From NCBI GenBank assembly GCA_024225395.1, contig JAAEMR010000011.1, forward strand, positions 1-64,000: 64,000 nucleotides of DNA. Reading direction: 5' to 3'. Under the pieces are notes generated by a model, which saw only the letters and a list, made by a program, of their open reading frames with translations, had not been told where the DNA came from and did not search any database. Position numbers and translations under genes: made by a program. This document shows, piece after piece, positions 43,180 to 52,302 of this stretch. This DNA comes from Gammaproteobacteria bacterium. GTDB taxonomy: Bacteria; Pseudomonadota; Gammaproteobacteria; GCA-001735895. Within the stretch, counting starts at the first letter, position 1, and every line of letters starts with the position of its first letter.

Positions 43180-43521
43180 TTAATTCAGTTTAAATGCATG
43201 ATGCCTTTCGTAAGCGACATCCATTAGCGGCATATCGGCTAGCCCCGTTTCTCTGGCATGTTCGATAAAGCCTGTCTTTCTCCAGAAGAATGCTCCCGGC
43301 ATGGTGGTTGGTATAACAACGACATAAAAAAGTGCATCATCCTGCTTTATTGATAAGTTTTTTTTATAATGAACAATTTTACAAAACTTCTACTTCTTGT
43401 CCTATACTTTCTAAATTAGATTTTCAATTATCGTGCTATAGCTTTGTTTTGGCCAGTCTATGGCGTTCAAATGACTGAAAAGGTTTTTGAATATATGATT
43501 TCTGTAAATACCTAAAGCCAT
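43180..43521 (-). pseudogene. Decayed protein gene, acetyltransferase-like ending
   Basis: Reading the minus strand from ATG 43521 gives a plausible 36-residue start (MALGIYRNHIFKNLFSHLNA...), then stops and frame changes. From 43389 to the stop at 43180 an open stretch ends MPGAFFWRKTGFIEHARETG...DVAYERHHAFKLN. The GAFFWRKTGF element looks like the last strand-helix of a GNAT acetyltransferase. I infer a degraded gene with at least two frame disruptions; the family is only a guess. Confidence 0.4.
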
Positions 43522-43543
43522 AGAGCTATTAAATAATAAGGTA

Positions 43544-46015
43544 TTGCAAGAGGTAAACAGTATCAGTACGCAGCAAAACTTTCGAATGAGTTTAGAAACT
43601 GAATTAGCACTGGAAAAAGAACGTGTCCTGTTTATTCAGGCACCGGCATCTAATGCGACCATTATAGTCATGAGTCTGCTACTTCTTTTAGTGCTCCATG
43701 ACAGGGTAAACAGCTTTCTTCTAACAATTATGGTTACCGGAGCATTGGCTTTCTCCGGGCTGAGAATATTAATCTGGTATATACACCGGATCAAACCTGA
43801 AAAGATGACCACTCAACAGTGGTTGAATACTTATACTGTTCTAACCGGGTTGTTAGGCATTAGTTTTGGGTCGGCCTTCTTATTTGGGTATTACAATCAG
43901 GATTCTATAGTTTCCTTTGTATTGAGCCTGGTGTTGTTTTCTGTAGTCAGTGCGGCCGGGTATGTCTTATCCTGTCATTTGCCCATTTTCATCGCCTATA
44001 CCTACCCCCAGGCTTTTATCTTTGCAGGTGTTCAGTTTATGAATCCCTCTTTTGCTGAAAAAATAATTGCCATATCAGTAATAGTCTATATGGTTATGTT
44101 GACGGTATTTACCCGTAATGCCAATGCTCAATTTAATCGAACTATTCGGCTACAACATGAAAACAAAAGTTTAATTGAAAACTTAAACAGGGAGGTTGAG
44201 CAAAGAGAGTATCTGATTGAAAAAAGAACCATGGAGTTGGTTGAAACTAATAAAACTTTAGGTTTGGAAATTAATGAGCGGAAAAATGCACAGGCAGAAA
44301 CAGGTTTTCAGGTTGCATTATTAAACTCAGTTTTAAACTCAACTCCGGACGTAATTTTCTATAAGGATTATGTGAACCAGGATGGATGTTATACAGGTTG
44401 TAATGAGGCATTTGTCAAGCTGGTGGGTTTGTCGGAGAATAATATTATTGGTCAAAATGATATAGATTTGTTTGGTGAAGAGGAAGGGCGTTATCTGCGT
44501 GCTAAAGATCAGGTCGCATTACATGCTGATGATACCTATATGTATGAGGAATGGGCAACCTATCCTGACGGGAAAAAAGTTTTATTAAGTGCGCTCAAAT
44601 CCCCGCTGTATGATCATAATCGGAACTTGCTGGGTGTTATTGGTGTAGGGCGTGATATCACTGATATGAAAATTACCGAGCAACAGTTAAAAAGAAATGA
44701 GCTGTCTTTACACCATCTGGCACACCATGACACCTTAACCGAGCTGCCAAACCGTTTATTACTGGTGGATCGTCTCAGGCAGTCTATAAAAAAGGCTGAA
44801 CGGGCTCAGGAAGGCCTGGCCGTGATGTTTATCGACCTTGATCATTTTAAAGAAATTAATGATAGTCTGGGGCATAGTGTTGGTGATCAATTGTTACAGG
44901 CTGTTGCAGCACGGTTAAAGGATACTATACGTAAGGAAGATACTGCAGCCCGGCTTGGCGGGGATGAATTTACCATTATTCTGGAACAGCTGGAAGATAG
45001 TAAATATGCATCAAAATTGGCAGAAAAATTATTGAAAGCATTTAAACAGCCATTAAAGTTACGTGAACGTGAGATTACCATTACCCTGAGTATTGGTATC
45101 AGCCTGTTTCCTGAACATGGCAATGATACAGAAACCTTATTACGAAATGCTGACTCGGCAATGTATCGTACAAAAAGTGAAGGTAGAAATGGTTTTAGTC
45201 TGTATACCGAAGATTTAACGAAAAGAGCAGTTGAACGTGTGCTGCTGGAGGCAGCATTAAGGAAAGCCATTGACAATAATGAGTTAGAACTTCATTTTCA
45301 ACCCCAGATAAAATTGAAAACTAATAAAATTGTCGGTGCTGAAGCACTGGTTCGGTGGATTCATCCCGAAGAGGGGTTATTGCCACCCGGTCGTTTTATT
45401 CCTCTGGCTGAAGAAATTGGTTTGATTGATGATATAGGGATGTGGGTTTTAGAGGATAGCTGTAAAAAAATCGTTGACTGGGAAGCTGCAGGAATTACTG
45501 ATCTGAAAGTGGCCATTAATATATCCGGTCGGCAGCTAATGGATCATGAGTTTGCTCTCAAAATAAGAAAGATACTTGACAGAACGGGTTGTAAACCTGA
45601 GTTGATAGAGCTGGAAATTACGGAAGATTACCTGATTAAACATCCCGAAAAAACAGTCAGCCAGTTTAATGAGTTAAGGGAAATTGGTATGCATATAGCT
45701 ATTGATGATTTTGGTACGGGTTACTCTTCATTAACCTATCTTAAACAGTTTCCAATCAGTAAACTTAAAATTGATTATTCTTTTATACGTGATGTGCTGG
45801 TAGATACCAATGATCAGGCCATTACCCGAGCAATCATTGCACTTGGGCAAAGTCTGGGTCTCACGGTTATTGCCGAAGGCGTGGAAAGTAAACAGCAAAG
45901 TGATTTTGTCATAGCAGAAGGTTGTGATGAAGCGCAGGGTTTTTACGTCGCAAGACCGATGCCCGAATTAAAATTTCTTGAATTTGTCCAAACAAGGGAA
46001 AGCATTAAATATTGA
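43544..46015 (+). CDS. Membrane PAS-GGDEF-EAL protein
   Basis: 823 residues if TTG 43544 is the start; ATG 43586 (minus 14 residues) is possible and neither has an ideal SD. About six N-terminal TM segments (residues 30-190) form a MASE-like integral sensor, followed by a coiled-coil (NKSLIENLNREVEQREYL), a PAS domain (LNSTPDVIFYKDYVNQDGCYTGCNEAFVKLVG), GGDEF with RLGGDEF and I-site RKED, and EAL with EALVRW, NIS, EITED, DDFGTGYSS, KIDYSF and AEGVES all intact. Both activities are possible. Followed 54 bases later by another GGDEF/EAL gene. Confidence 0.9.
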   Translation: MQEVNSISTQQNFRMSLETELALEKERVLFIQAPASNATIIVMSLLLLLVLHDRVNSFLLTIMVTGALAFSGLRILIWYIHRIKPEKMTTQQWLNTYTVLTGLLGISFGSAFLFGYYNQDSIVSFVLSLVLFSVVSAAGYVLSCHLPIFIAYTYPQAFIFAGVQFMNPSFAEKIIAISVIVYMVMLTVFTRNANAQFNRTIRLQHENKSLIENLNREVEQREYLIEKRTMELVETNKTLGLEINERKNAQAETGFQVALLNSVLNSTPDVIFYKDYVNQDGCYTGCNEAFVKLVGLSENNIIGQNDIDLFGEEEGRYLRAKDQVALHADDTYMYEEWATYPDGKKVLLSALKSPLYDHNRNLLGVIGVGRDITDMKITEQQLKRNELSLHHLAHHDTLTELPNRLLLVDRLRQSIKKAERAQEGLAVMFIDLDHFKEINDSLGHSVGDQLLQAVAARLKDTIRKEDTAARLGGDEFTIILEQLEDSKYASKLAEKLLKAFKQPLKLREREITITLSIGISLFPEHGNDTETLLRNADSAMYRTKSEGRNGFSLYTEDLTKRAVERVLLEAALRKAIDNNELELHFQPQIKLKTNKIVGAEALVRWIHPEEGLLPPGRFIPLAEEIGLIDDIGMWVLEDSCKKIVDWEAAGITDLKVAINISGRQLMDHEFALKIRKILDRTGCKPELIELEITEDYLIKHPEKTVSQFNELREIGMHIAIDDFGTGYSSLTYLKQFPISKLKIDYSFIRDVLVDTNDQAITRAIIALGQSLGLTVIAEGVESKQQSDFVIAEGCDEAQGFYVARPMPELKFLEFVQTRESIKY

Positions 46016-46069
46016 TACGTCGGGATAATTACCCATTTATAGAGTGTTATAAATTGTCAGTAAAAATTT

Positions 46070-48139
46070 ATGATTAATGATGTGCATATAAATCATCCTG
46101 TTGAGCTTGATCGACATACACTGCATTTATTCAGGGTTTCACCTGTGTCAATGTTTTTATCGAGCGTTACAGGTAAGCTGGAAAATATTAACCCCGCTTT
46201 AATTAAATTTCTGGGATATCAGCAAGAAGGAATTCATCTTCCCGATTTTATTACTGAACATCAGAATCAATTCAATCTTAGTCAAACTTTACTGAATACC
46301 ATTGAGACTGATGCCTATGATCCTGCTGTTATAGATTTTGAGTTTCAACATCAATCAGGAGATATTATTGCTGCCGAATTAACCGTTATACCTCAACTGG
46401 ATAAAGCAGGAAAAATCGTTAGTTATATTTCTCAAATTGTTGCCGTTCCCACTCAAAAAATAGCAACTGAACATTTGCAATTAGCTTCTCTGGTTTATGA
46501 TAAAAGCAGTGAAGGAATGCTGGTGACTGATAAAAATGGTGTCATACTCGATGTTAATTCTTCATTTACCAGAATTACTGGTTATTTAAAATCTGATGTC
46601 TGCGGGAAGAATGCAAGCATGCTGTCCTCCGGTCAGCAGGATAAATTATTCTATGACTTAATGTGGAACCAGATAAATTCTACCGGACACTGGAAAGGGG
46701 AGCTGTGGAATAGAAGAAAGCTTGGTTCAGTGTATCCTGTCATGATTAGTATAAACACAGATTTTGATAGTAATGGGCGAGTGAATAAAAGAGTTGCGCT
46801 GTTTTCAGATCTTACGGAAATTAAAGCTAAAGAAAAACAAATATTCCAGCAGGCTTACTATGACACCATTACAGGATTGCCTAATAGATCTTTATTTATT
46901 GAGCGATTGAACCACCTGATAAATTTAAAGAGTAGTCAGGAATCCTGTATTGCGCTGATGCTGCTTGATTTAGATGGTTTTAAAGAAGTTAATGACACCT
47001 TGGGTCATGAGGCTGGCGATGTAATGCTGAAAGAAACAGCCGAACGTTTATTGCTGTGTGTAAAAGAAAATGGAGAAGTGGCGCGATTAGGAGGGGATGA
47101 ATTTACCATTATCCTGCATGATATAAATCTTATTGAAAATACTGTACAGGCAATACTTAAAAAGCTGTCTCAACCCTACACACTGGAAAATGAGGGTATC
47201 TATATTTCTGGCAGCATTGGAATAACCCTGTTTCCAGATGATTCGGATGATGTTTCCGGGTTACTAAAAAGGGCTGACCAGGCTATGTATACGGTAAAAA
47301 GACAGGGTCGAAATGGATATAGTTATTTTACTCATTCTATGCGACAGAAAGCCCTCGATCGCCTTACCTCGATTAATGAATTACGGGAAGCCATAGAGAA
47401 ACAGCAATTTGTGTTGTATTACCAGCCTATTGTTAATCTGTCCAATGATGAAATTTTTAAAGCCGAGGCACTTGTTCGCTGGGTGCATCCGGATAAAGGA
47501 ATTATAAGTCCCGACCAGTTTATTCCTATTGCAGAGGAAACCGGATTAATTATTGAAATTGGAAAATGGGTAGTAAATGAAGCCTTGCAGCAGGTTTACG
47601 TCTGGCGAGAAACTCATAATGTGGACTTTCAGCTAAGCGTTAACGAATCTCCACTGCAATTTAAATCTGATGAAAATTCTTTCAAAAACTGGTTTGCTTA
47701 TCTTAAGAAACTGGATTTACCCGGGGAAGCTGTTTCGATAGAAATTACTGAAAACTTACTGATGGATTCTAGTGAGTCAGTGGATCTTAAGATGCAGAAA
47801 TTTAAAGATGCCAATATCAAGATCTCACTCGATGATTTTGGAACGGGTTATGCGTCGTTATCCTATCTCAAGCGTTTCGATATTGAATATTTGAAAATTG
47901 ATAAATCTTATGTTCAGAGTATGGAGCAGGATAAAGATGTACTGATACTGTGTGAATCAATTATTCAAATGGCTCATAAACTAGGTATTCTGGTCATTGC
48001 AGAAGGCATAGAGACTCAATCGCAACTCGATATATTAAATTCACTGGACTGTGATTATGGGCAGGGTTATCTGTTTTCCCGGCCAGTGCCTGTAGATGAG
48101 TTTGAATTAATGATTACAGATAAACAGCATCAAAGTTAA
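46070..48139 (+). CDS. Cytoplasmic PAS-PAS-GGDEF-EAL protein
   Basis: 689 residues, no TM segments. Two PAS domains (about 15-125, VSMFLSSVTGKLENINPALIKFLGY; and about 140-255, YDKSSEGMLVTDKNGVILDVNSSFTRITGY) precede GGDEF (RLGGDEFTII) and EAL (AEALVRW, EITENLL, DDFGTGYASLSYL, KIDKSYV, AEGIET). The position of the inhibitory RxxD reads KENG, so the cyclase should lack product inhibition if active. It follows the previous GGDEF/EAL gene in the same direction and may be co-transcribed. Confidence 0.9.
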   Translation: MINDVHINHPVELDRHTLHLFRVSPVSMFLSSVTGKLENINPALIKFLGYQQEGIHLPDFITEHQNQFNLSQTLLNTIETDAYDPAVIDFEFQHQSGDIIAAELTVIPQLDKAGKIVSYISQIVAVPTQKIATEHLQLASLVYDKSSEGMLVTDKNGVILDVNSSFTRITGYLKSDVCGKNASMLSSGQQDKLFYDLMWNQINSTGHWKGELWNRRKLGSVYPVMISINTDFDSNGRVNKRVALFSDLTEIKAKEKQIFQQAYYDTITGLPNRSLFIERLNHLINLKSSQESCIALMLLDLDGFKEVNDTLGHEAGDVMLKETAERLLLCVKENGEVARLGGDEFTIILHDINLIENTVQAILKKLSQPYTLENEGIYISGSIGITLFPDDSDDVSGLLKRADQAMYTVKRQGRNGYSYFTHSMRQKALDRLTSINELREAIEKQQFVLYYQPIVNLSNDEIFKAEALVRWVHPDKGIISPDQFIPIAEETGLIIEIGKWVVNEALQQVYVWRETHNVDFQLSVNESPLQFKSDENSFKNWFAYLKKLDLPGEAVSIEITENLLMDSSESVDLKMQKFKDANIKISLDDFGTGYASLSYLKRFDIEYLKIDKSYVQSMEQDKDVLILCESIIQMAHKLGILVIAEGIETQSQLDILNSLDCDYGQGYLFSRPVPVDEFELMITDKQHQS

Positions 48140-48331
48140 ATGGAGTATTTTTGATCTATAAAGTCTCTCAAATATATAAATTTGAGGCTCTCCGAGTTTA
48201 GAACTTAGTGAATCGATCAACCGATTTTATCGGGTTTGATTCCTGTCATCACCATGACTCAATTTAGCTGCTTTCTCTGGATTTAAGCATATTTGACTCA
48301 CCATGTAATAACACCTGAAAGTTTTACAGGA

Positions 48332-49345
48332 TTAAGCGGACTGATTGCTTCCATCCAGTTGTGCCCACTGGTTTTGCAAAATCAACTGCTGGATTAACTT
48401 TATATACAAATCACCCTTAGCTGAATATTTTTCCAGTCCATCTGCCATTTCATAGCCATCCAGCGTCATATCATTTCTACGTTGTTGCTGGCGAATTTCT
48501 CGAAGTTTGCTATAGGCCGGGTGGGAATTAAGGGTATGCATATAGTAGCTAACAGATTCCCCATAATGGTCAAATATTCTGACCAGATGTTTTTTTTCTG
48601 AATCTCTGTTTTTTGGTTTCAGCCCTTTGCTTTTATCGTATGTCCAGATACCAAATAAATTATTAGCTTCTGTGGCAAAGCGCGATTTACCCCAGGCGCT
48701 TTCATTTGCCGCTTGAGCCAATGTCAATGAAGATGGAATGATATCTATTTTAGTTAGAAGTTCTTCACGAGCTTGAGGTTTAGTGATCGGATTACCTTTG
48801 ACACGATATTTTTTAGCAATTTTCTTCAGCCAGCTTTTAGATTTTTCAGAAAGAGTAATGCCTGCTTCCAGTTGTTGGTTTATGGTTAAAACCTGTTTTC
48901 GTAACTGTTTTAAACGTTTATTTTCTTTGTCGATATAAGGCAACAGGTTTTCAATAAATATTTTTTTAGAAGAGGTACTACGTTGAGTAATGGGCTTTTT
49001 TGGCGGAAGAGCTTTTTTAATATCGGGTTTTACTACAGGCTTAGTTAATTTTGCAGGTACAAACTGAGGTGTAAAATAATTTTGCTGGGGATAGCCATAT
49101 CGTGGGTAGTTATTTGCTGGATAATTATAAACAGGGTTGCCGTAAGGGCGGGCATATGGCTGAGCATAAGGATTGTAATTTACCGGTGCAGCATAATAAT
49201 TTACCGGTGCAGCATAAACTGGATACGGATTATAACTCACCCGCTGCCAGGCCATGGCTTGAGTACTGAATAAACTCCACAGTAATAGTGCTGAGGCTAG
49301 TAACCTGCTAAAAATTATAAAACCTGAAACCCGGGGTAAAACCAT
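48332..49345 (-). CDS. Bax-like glucosaminidase (peptidoglycan hydrolase)
   Basis: 337 residues. A signal peptide is followed by a Tyr/Pro/Asn-rich low-complexity region (about 33-95, repeated AAPVNY and NPYA), a Lys-rich linker, and a C-terminal glucosaminidase domain (PF01832) of the E. coli Bax type: LTLAQAANESAWGKSRFA with the catalytic Glu, NNLFGIWTYDKSKGLKP, FDHYGESVSYYMHTLNSHPAY, EMADGLEKYSAKGDLYIKLI. It should cut N-acetylglucosaminyl bonds in the cell wall. The Tyr/Pro-rich region might anchor it to the wall or outer membrane. Confidence 0.9.
   Translation of the reverse strand: MVLPRVSGFIIFSRLLASALLLWSLFSTQAMAWQRVSYNPYPVYAAPVNYYAAPVNYNPYAQPYARPYGNPVYNYPANNYPRYGYPQQNYFTPQFVPAKLTKPVVKPDIKKALPPKKPITQRSTSSKKIFIENLLPYIDKENKRLKQLRKQVLTINQQLEAGITLSEKSKSWLKKIAKKYRVKGNPITKPQAREELLTKIDIIPSSLTLAQAANESAWGKSRFATEANNLFGIWTYDKSKGLKPKNRDSEKKHLVRIFDHYGESVSYYMHTLNSHPAYSKLREIRQQQRRNDMTLDGYEMADGLEKYSAKGDLYIKLIQQLILQNQWAQLDGSNQSA
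49177..49218. repeat. In-gene 21-bp tandem duplication
   Basis: Two adjacent copies of AATTTACCGGTGCAGCATAAT-type sequence, period 21 (starts 49177 and 49198), encode the repeated AAPVNYY/AAPVNYN in the glucosaminidase gene. Recent slippage or duplication, frame kept. Confidence 0.8.
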
Positions 49346-49510
49346 AGTCTAATATTTGTGCTGACAAAAAACCGAAGTATATTAGAAAATGCTTATATGG
49401 TCAATTTCAGGTATTGATTAATCTATCAGGTGCCAAAAAACCTTAAGGGCATGCTCCACGAACCAGGGCAGGAAGCGTGAAGGTAGAACAATGCAGGAGC
49501 AATTGTCGAG

Positions 49511-49643
49511 ACACGAAAAGCACAAAGAAAAACAACTATAGCTTGAGGAGATAAGCGGTTAAACCAGCCACTATCATAGTTTTGAAAACTTATGCTACAT
49601 TCAGACTTACCTTCGTATACTTCGTGCTATTCGTGGTGAAAAT
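49511..49643. repeat. Putative palindromic intergenic element with CACGAA motifs
   Basis: In the gene-free stretch 49346-49684, ACACGAAAAGCACAAAGAAA at 49511-49530 faces TTCGTGCTATTCGTGGTGAA at 49621-49640, an imperfect inverted match, with an inner AACTAT/ATAGTT pair. It resembles small non-autonomous intergenic elements but no target duplication was identified. The rest of the gap shows nothing clear. Confidence 0.45.
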
Positions 49644-49684
49644 CTTTTGACTTTATTAAATACACTGAAGTAGTTACATTATTT

Positions 49685-50746
49685 TTAATACTCATCGTAC
49701 CAGCTACCATCTTTTTTTCGGATGAACCAGTTATGACTATACCAGTGGAAACGGCCTTTCTGATTTGACGGCATGGTGCAATTAGTGCGATGACGACCTG
49801 GTTTTAAATCAAATTTTGGAGTGATAGATACACTATCTTTACGAGTATCCGACCAGCTGATATCGACATTGTCACTGCCCCCAACATAACACCTCAGGTT
49901 ACTTTTTGAATAACTTCCAGGCGCCAGTTGAAGATTTAGAGTGGGGCGCCACTGCCCGAGTTTGACTAACGGGTCCAGGGGTTCAGCTAGAGTTACCGGT
50001 AGAGGCAGGGTTTTTACCTTGGTAATAAACCCTTTCATATTGGCATAATTGGCTGCCATTGGAAAACGGGGTAAAGCACCCGGGTTTGCATCCGGCCAGG
50101 CAGGACCGGATTGTTGCCCAAAACCGGTCAGGCCCATGCCAGCAATTAAATCCACTAAAACGGGGTTGTACTCCCCATAGGGAAAAGCAAATAGACTGGG
50201 CTCGATACCGATTTCCTTTGTAATGCGATGTTGAGCAATCTGTATGTCCTGCCCCACTTTTGTTAACCACTGTTTATCTGTTTGCTGTGGGTTTTTCCGT
50301 ATCATATGCATATGGGCAAACCCATGATTTTCAAAGCTGACACCATTTTTTGACATTTCGCGCATTTGTGACCAGCTCATGGCCGCTTTAATACCTTTGT
50401 CGACAGCTTCAGTATTAACGAAAACAGTTAAAGGCCAACCGAGTTTTTTGAGCCTGGGGTAAGCTTCCCGGTAAACAGAGATATAAGCGTCATCGACCGT
50501 CAGGCTGACGCATTTGTCGGGTAATTCAAGCTGGTGCTTGAGTGATAAAGCCACGTCTCTTAGAGCTATGACATGAAAGTCATTTTGTTGTAAATATTCC
50601 AGATGATCATCAAATTGTTTGGGGGTAACGCTGGTGAGGGCAGGTGTTTTATCACTAAAGTGATGGTATTGCAGAATGACGCAATGATTGGCAGCGTAAG
50701 TCGAGTTAGCTAAAAATAGAAAAAATAATAACAAATAGCGGTTCAT
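49685..50746 (-). CDS. Polysaccharide deacetylase family protein (NodB-type)
   Basis: 353 residues from ATG 50746, chosen because it begins the signal peptide (MNRYLLLFFLFLANSTYA); an upstream ATG at 50824 would add 26 unlikely residues. Carbohydrate-esterase-4 motifs: SLTVDDAY (Asp pair), SFENHGFAHMHM (zinc His), FAFPYGEYN. The Thr-Val replaces the usual Thr-Phe in TFDD. A C-terminal beta domain (about 240-353) with Cys pair ends WYSHNWFIRKKDGSWYDEY. The PgaB/IcaB group of poly-GlcNAc deacetylases has similar N-terminal order, but no pga genes are adjacent. Likely acts on periplasmic or surface polysaccharide. Confidence 0.87.
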   Translation of the reverse strand: MNRYLLLFFLFLANSTYAANHCVILQYHHFSDKTPALTSVTPKQFDDHLEYLQQNDFHVIALRDVALSLKHQLELPDKCVSLTVDDAYISVYREAYPRLKKLGWPLTVFVNTEAVDKGIKAAMSWSQMREMSKNGVSFENHGFAHMHMIRKNPQQTDKQWLTKVGQDIQIAQHRITKEIGIEPSLFAFPYGEYNPVLVDLIAGMGLTGFGQQSGPAWPDANPGALPRFPMAANYANMKGFITKVKTLPLPVTLAEPLDPLVKLGQWRPTLNLQLAPGSYSKSNLRCYVGGSDNVDISWSDTRKDSVSITPKFDLKPGRHRTNCTMPSNQKGRFHWYSHNWFIRKKDGSWYDEY

Positions 50747-50922
50747 AATTTTGGTCAGGCTTTTAAAGAATGCAAGCTTAAAACAGTGCCTTTGATGAGT
50801 AAATATCCAATGCAGTAGATTCATGATCAGTGATGCAAAAACTGTTATAAATATTTACAATGTTGGGTTAAGGTATGAGGTAATAATTTTGTCATTAAAG
50901 CTCTATATCTCAGGAGTATGCT

Positions 50923-52302
50923 GTGAAGAATGGATTAAAAGTTGTCTGGATTGTATTTTTTGTATTGATCGGTGTTGCGGTCATTATGCTGGGATCTAAA
51001 TTTAAATCTCCGCTTAAAAAAGTAGAAACAGCTGAATTTGCAGCCAAAGCTAAAGTGATTTCTGTTCCTAAACTGAAGCTGAAAATTAATGCAATCGGTT
51101 ATGGCCATGTGAAAGCAACCGATCACTGGGATGCTGTAGCTGAAGTGGCTGGCAGGGTGGTCTTTCTTTCCGACAAACTTAAGGATGGTGAGTTTGTGTC
51201 TAAAGGTGATGAGTTGTTAGTGATTGATCCTAGTAGTTATCAACTGGCTCTATCTCAGGTTGAAGCACAGATAGAAACTTCAAAAATTAAAGATGAAACG
51301 ACTCGGTTATCGGTAAAAACCAGAAAGCAGGAATTGGACTTATTAGAGAATGAATTTCAACGTCAGCAGAAACTGGCTAAAAAAGGCAATGTTTCACAGT
51401 CAACTCTGGATACCACTCAGCGTAATTTATTATCAGCAAAAGGAAACCTGCAAACACTGCAAAACAACCTGTTAATAAACCGTGCAGAACGAGAAGTGTT
51501 ACTGGTTCAGCTGGAACAGACCCGCCAGGATTTAACTCGAACACGATTGATAGCCCCGATGGATGCGCGTATTACCGAGGTGAAAATAAGCGAATCTCAG
51601 TATGCTAATCGCGGGCAACACCTGTTCAGTGTTGATGGCATCGAGTCAGCTGATATCGAGTCTCAATTTCCCATTGGAAAGTTGAGACCACTGGTCAGTT
51701 CTTCAAAGAGTACAACTATAACTGGAAATGAATCAGGTTCAGGTAACTGGGTGCCGGGAGTAAAAGGCTTGCCGGCTCTGGTGAGTGTTCAACATGGTAA
51801 TCATAAAATAAGCTGGGATGCCATTATAAGTAGAGTATCGGCAACTATTGATCCTCAGACGCAGAGCCTGGGTATAGTGGCGACCGTTGACAAACCCTAT
51901 GAACAGGCGGCTTCTGCGCGTAGACCACCTTTAATCAGTGACATGTTTGTGCAGGTTGAATTACTGGGGCAAAATAATAATAAATTTACCGTTATCCCGT
52001 CATCGGCTTTACACGAAGGAAAAGTGTATGTGATGAATGATGAAAAGCGTCTGGAGTTTCGTCAGGTTAAAACAGGCTTTTATCAGGATGGTTATGTGGT
52101 TATCAATAAGGGCTTAAAACCGAAAGAGAAAATCGTAACCTCTGATCTGGTGCCAGCTATTGAAGGCATGTTGCTGCAACCGATGAAAGACAGCAAAACC
52201 ATGCAGCAATTATTTATGGATGCGATGGGTGAAATTCCTGAAGGTTTCAAAAAGAAAATGGCCGAGGAAAAAGCGGCCAGGGCTGACGGTAAACAACAAT
52301 GA
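50923..52302 (+). CDS. RND efflux periplasmic adaptor (membrane fusion protein)
   Basis: 459 residues from GTG 50923 with AGGAG six bases upstream. An N-terminal membrane anchor (VVWIVFFVLIGVAVIML) precedes the lipoyl halves (DAVAEVAGRVVFLSDKLKDGEFVSKGDELLVID and LIAPMDARITEVKISESQYANRGQHLF), which flank a coiled-coil hairpin (about 110-200). Beta-barrel and membrane-proximal domains follow (FTVIPSSALHEGKVYVMND, GLKPKEKIVTSDLVPAIEGM). It partners the permease gene that overlaps by four bases. No TolC-like gene is present. Confidence 0.92.
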   Translation: MKNGLKVVWIVFFVLIGVAVIMLGSKFKSPLKKVETAEFAAKAKVISVPKLKLKINAIGYGHVKATDHWDAVAEVAGRVVFLSDKLKDGEFVSKGDELLVIDPSSYQLALSQVEAQIETSKIKDETTRLSVKTRKQELDLLENEFQRQQKLAKKGNVSQSTLDTTQRNLLSAKGNLQTLQNNLLINRAEREVLLVQLEQTRQDLTRTRLIAPMDARITEVKISESQYANRGQHLFSVDGIESADIESQFPIGKLRPLVSSSKSTTITGNESGSGNWVPGVKGLPALVSVQHGNHKISWDAIISRVSATIDPQTQSLGIVATVDKPYEQAASARRPPLISDMFVQVELLGQNNNKFTVIPSSALHEGKVYVMNDEKRLEFRQVKTGFYQDGYVVINKGLKPKEKIVTSDLVPAIEGMLLQPMKDSKTMQQLFMDAMGEIPEGFKKKMAEEKAARADGKQQ

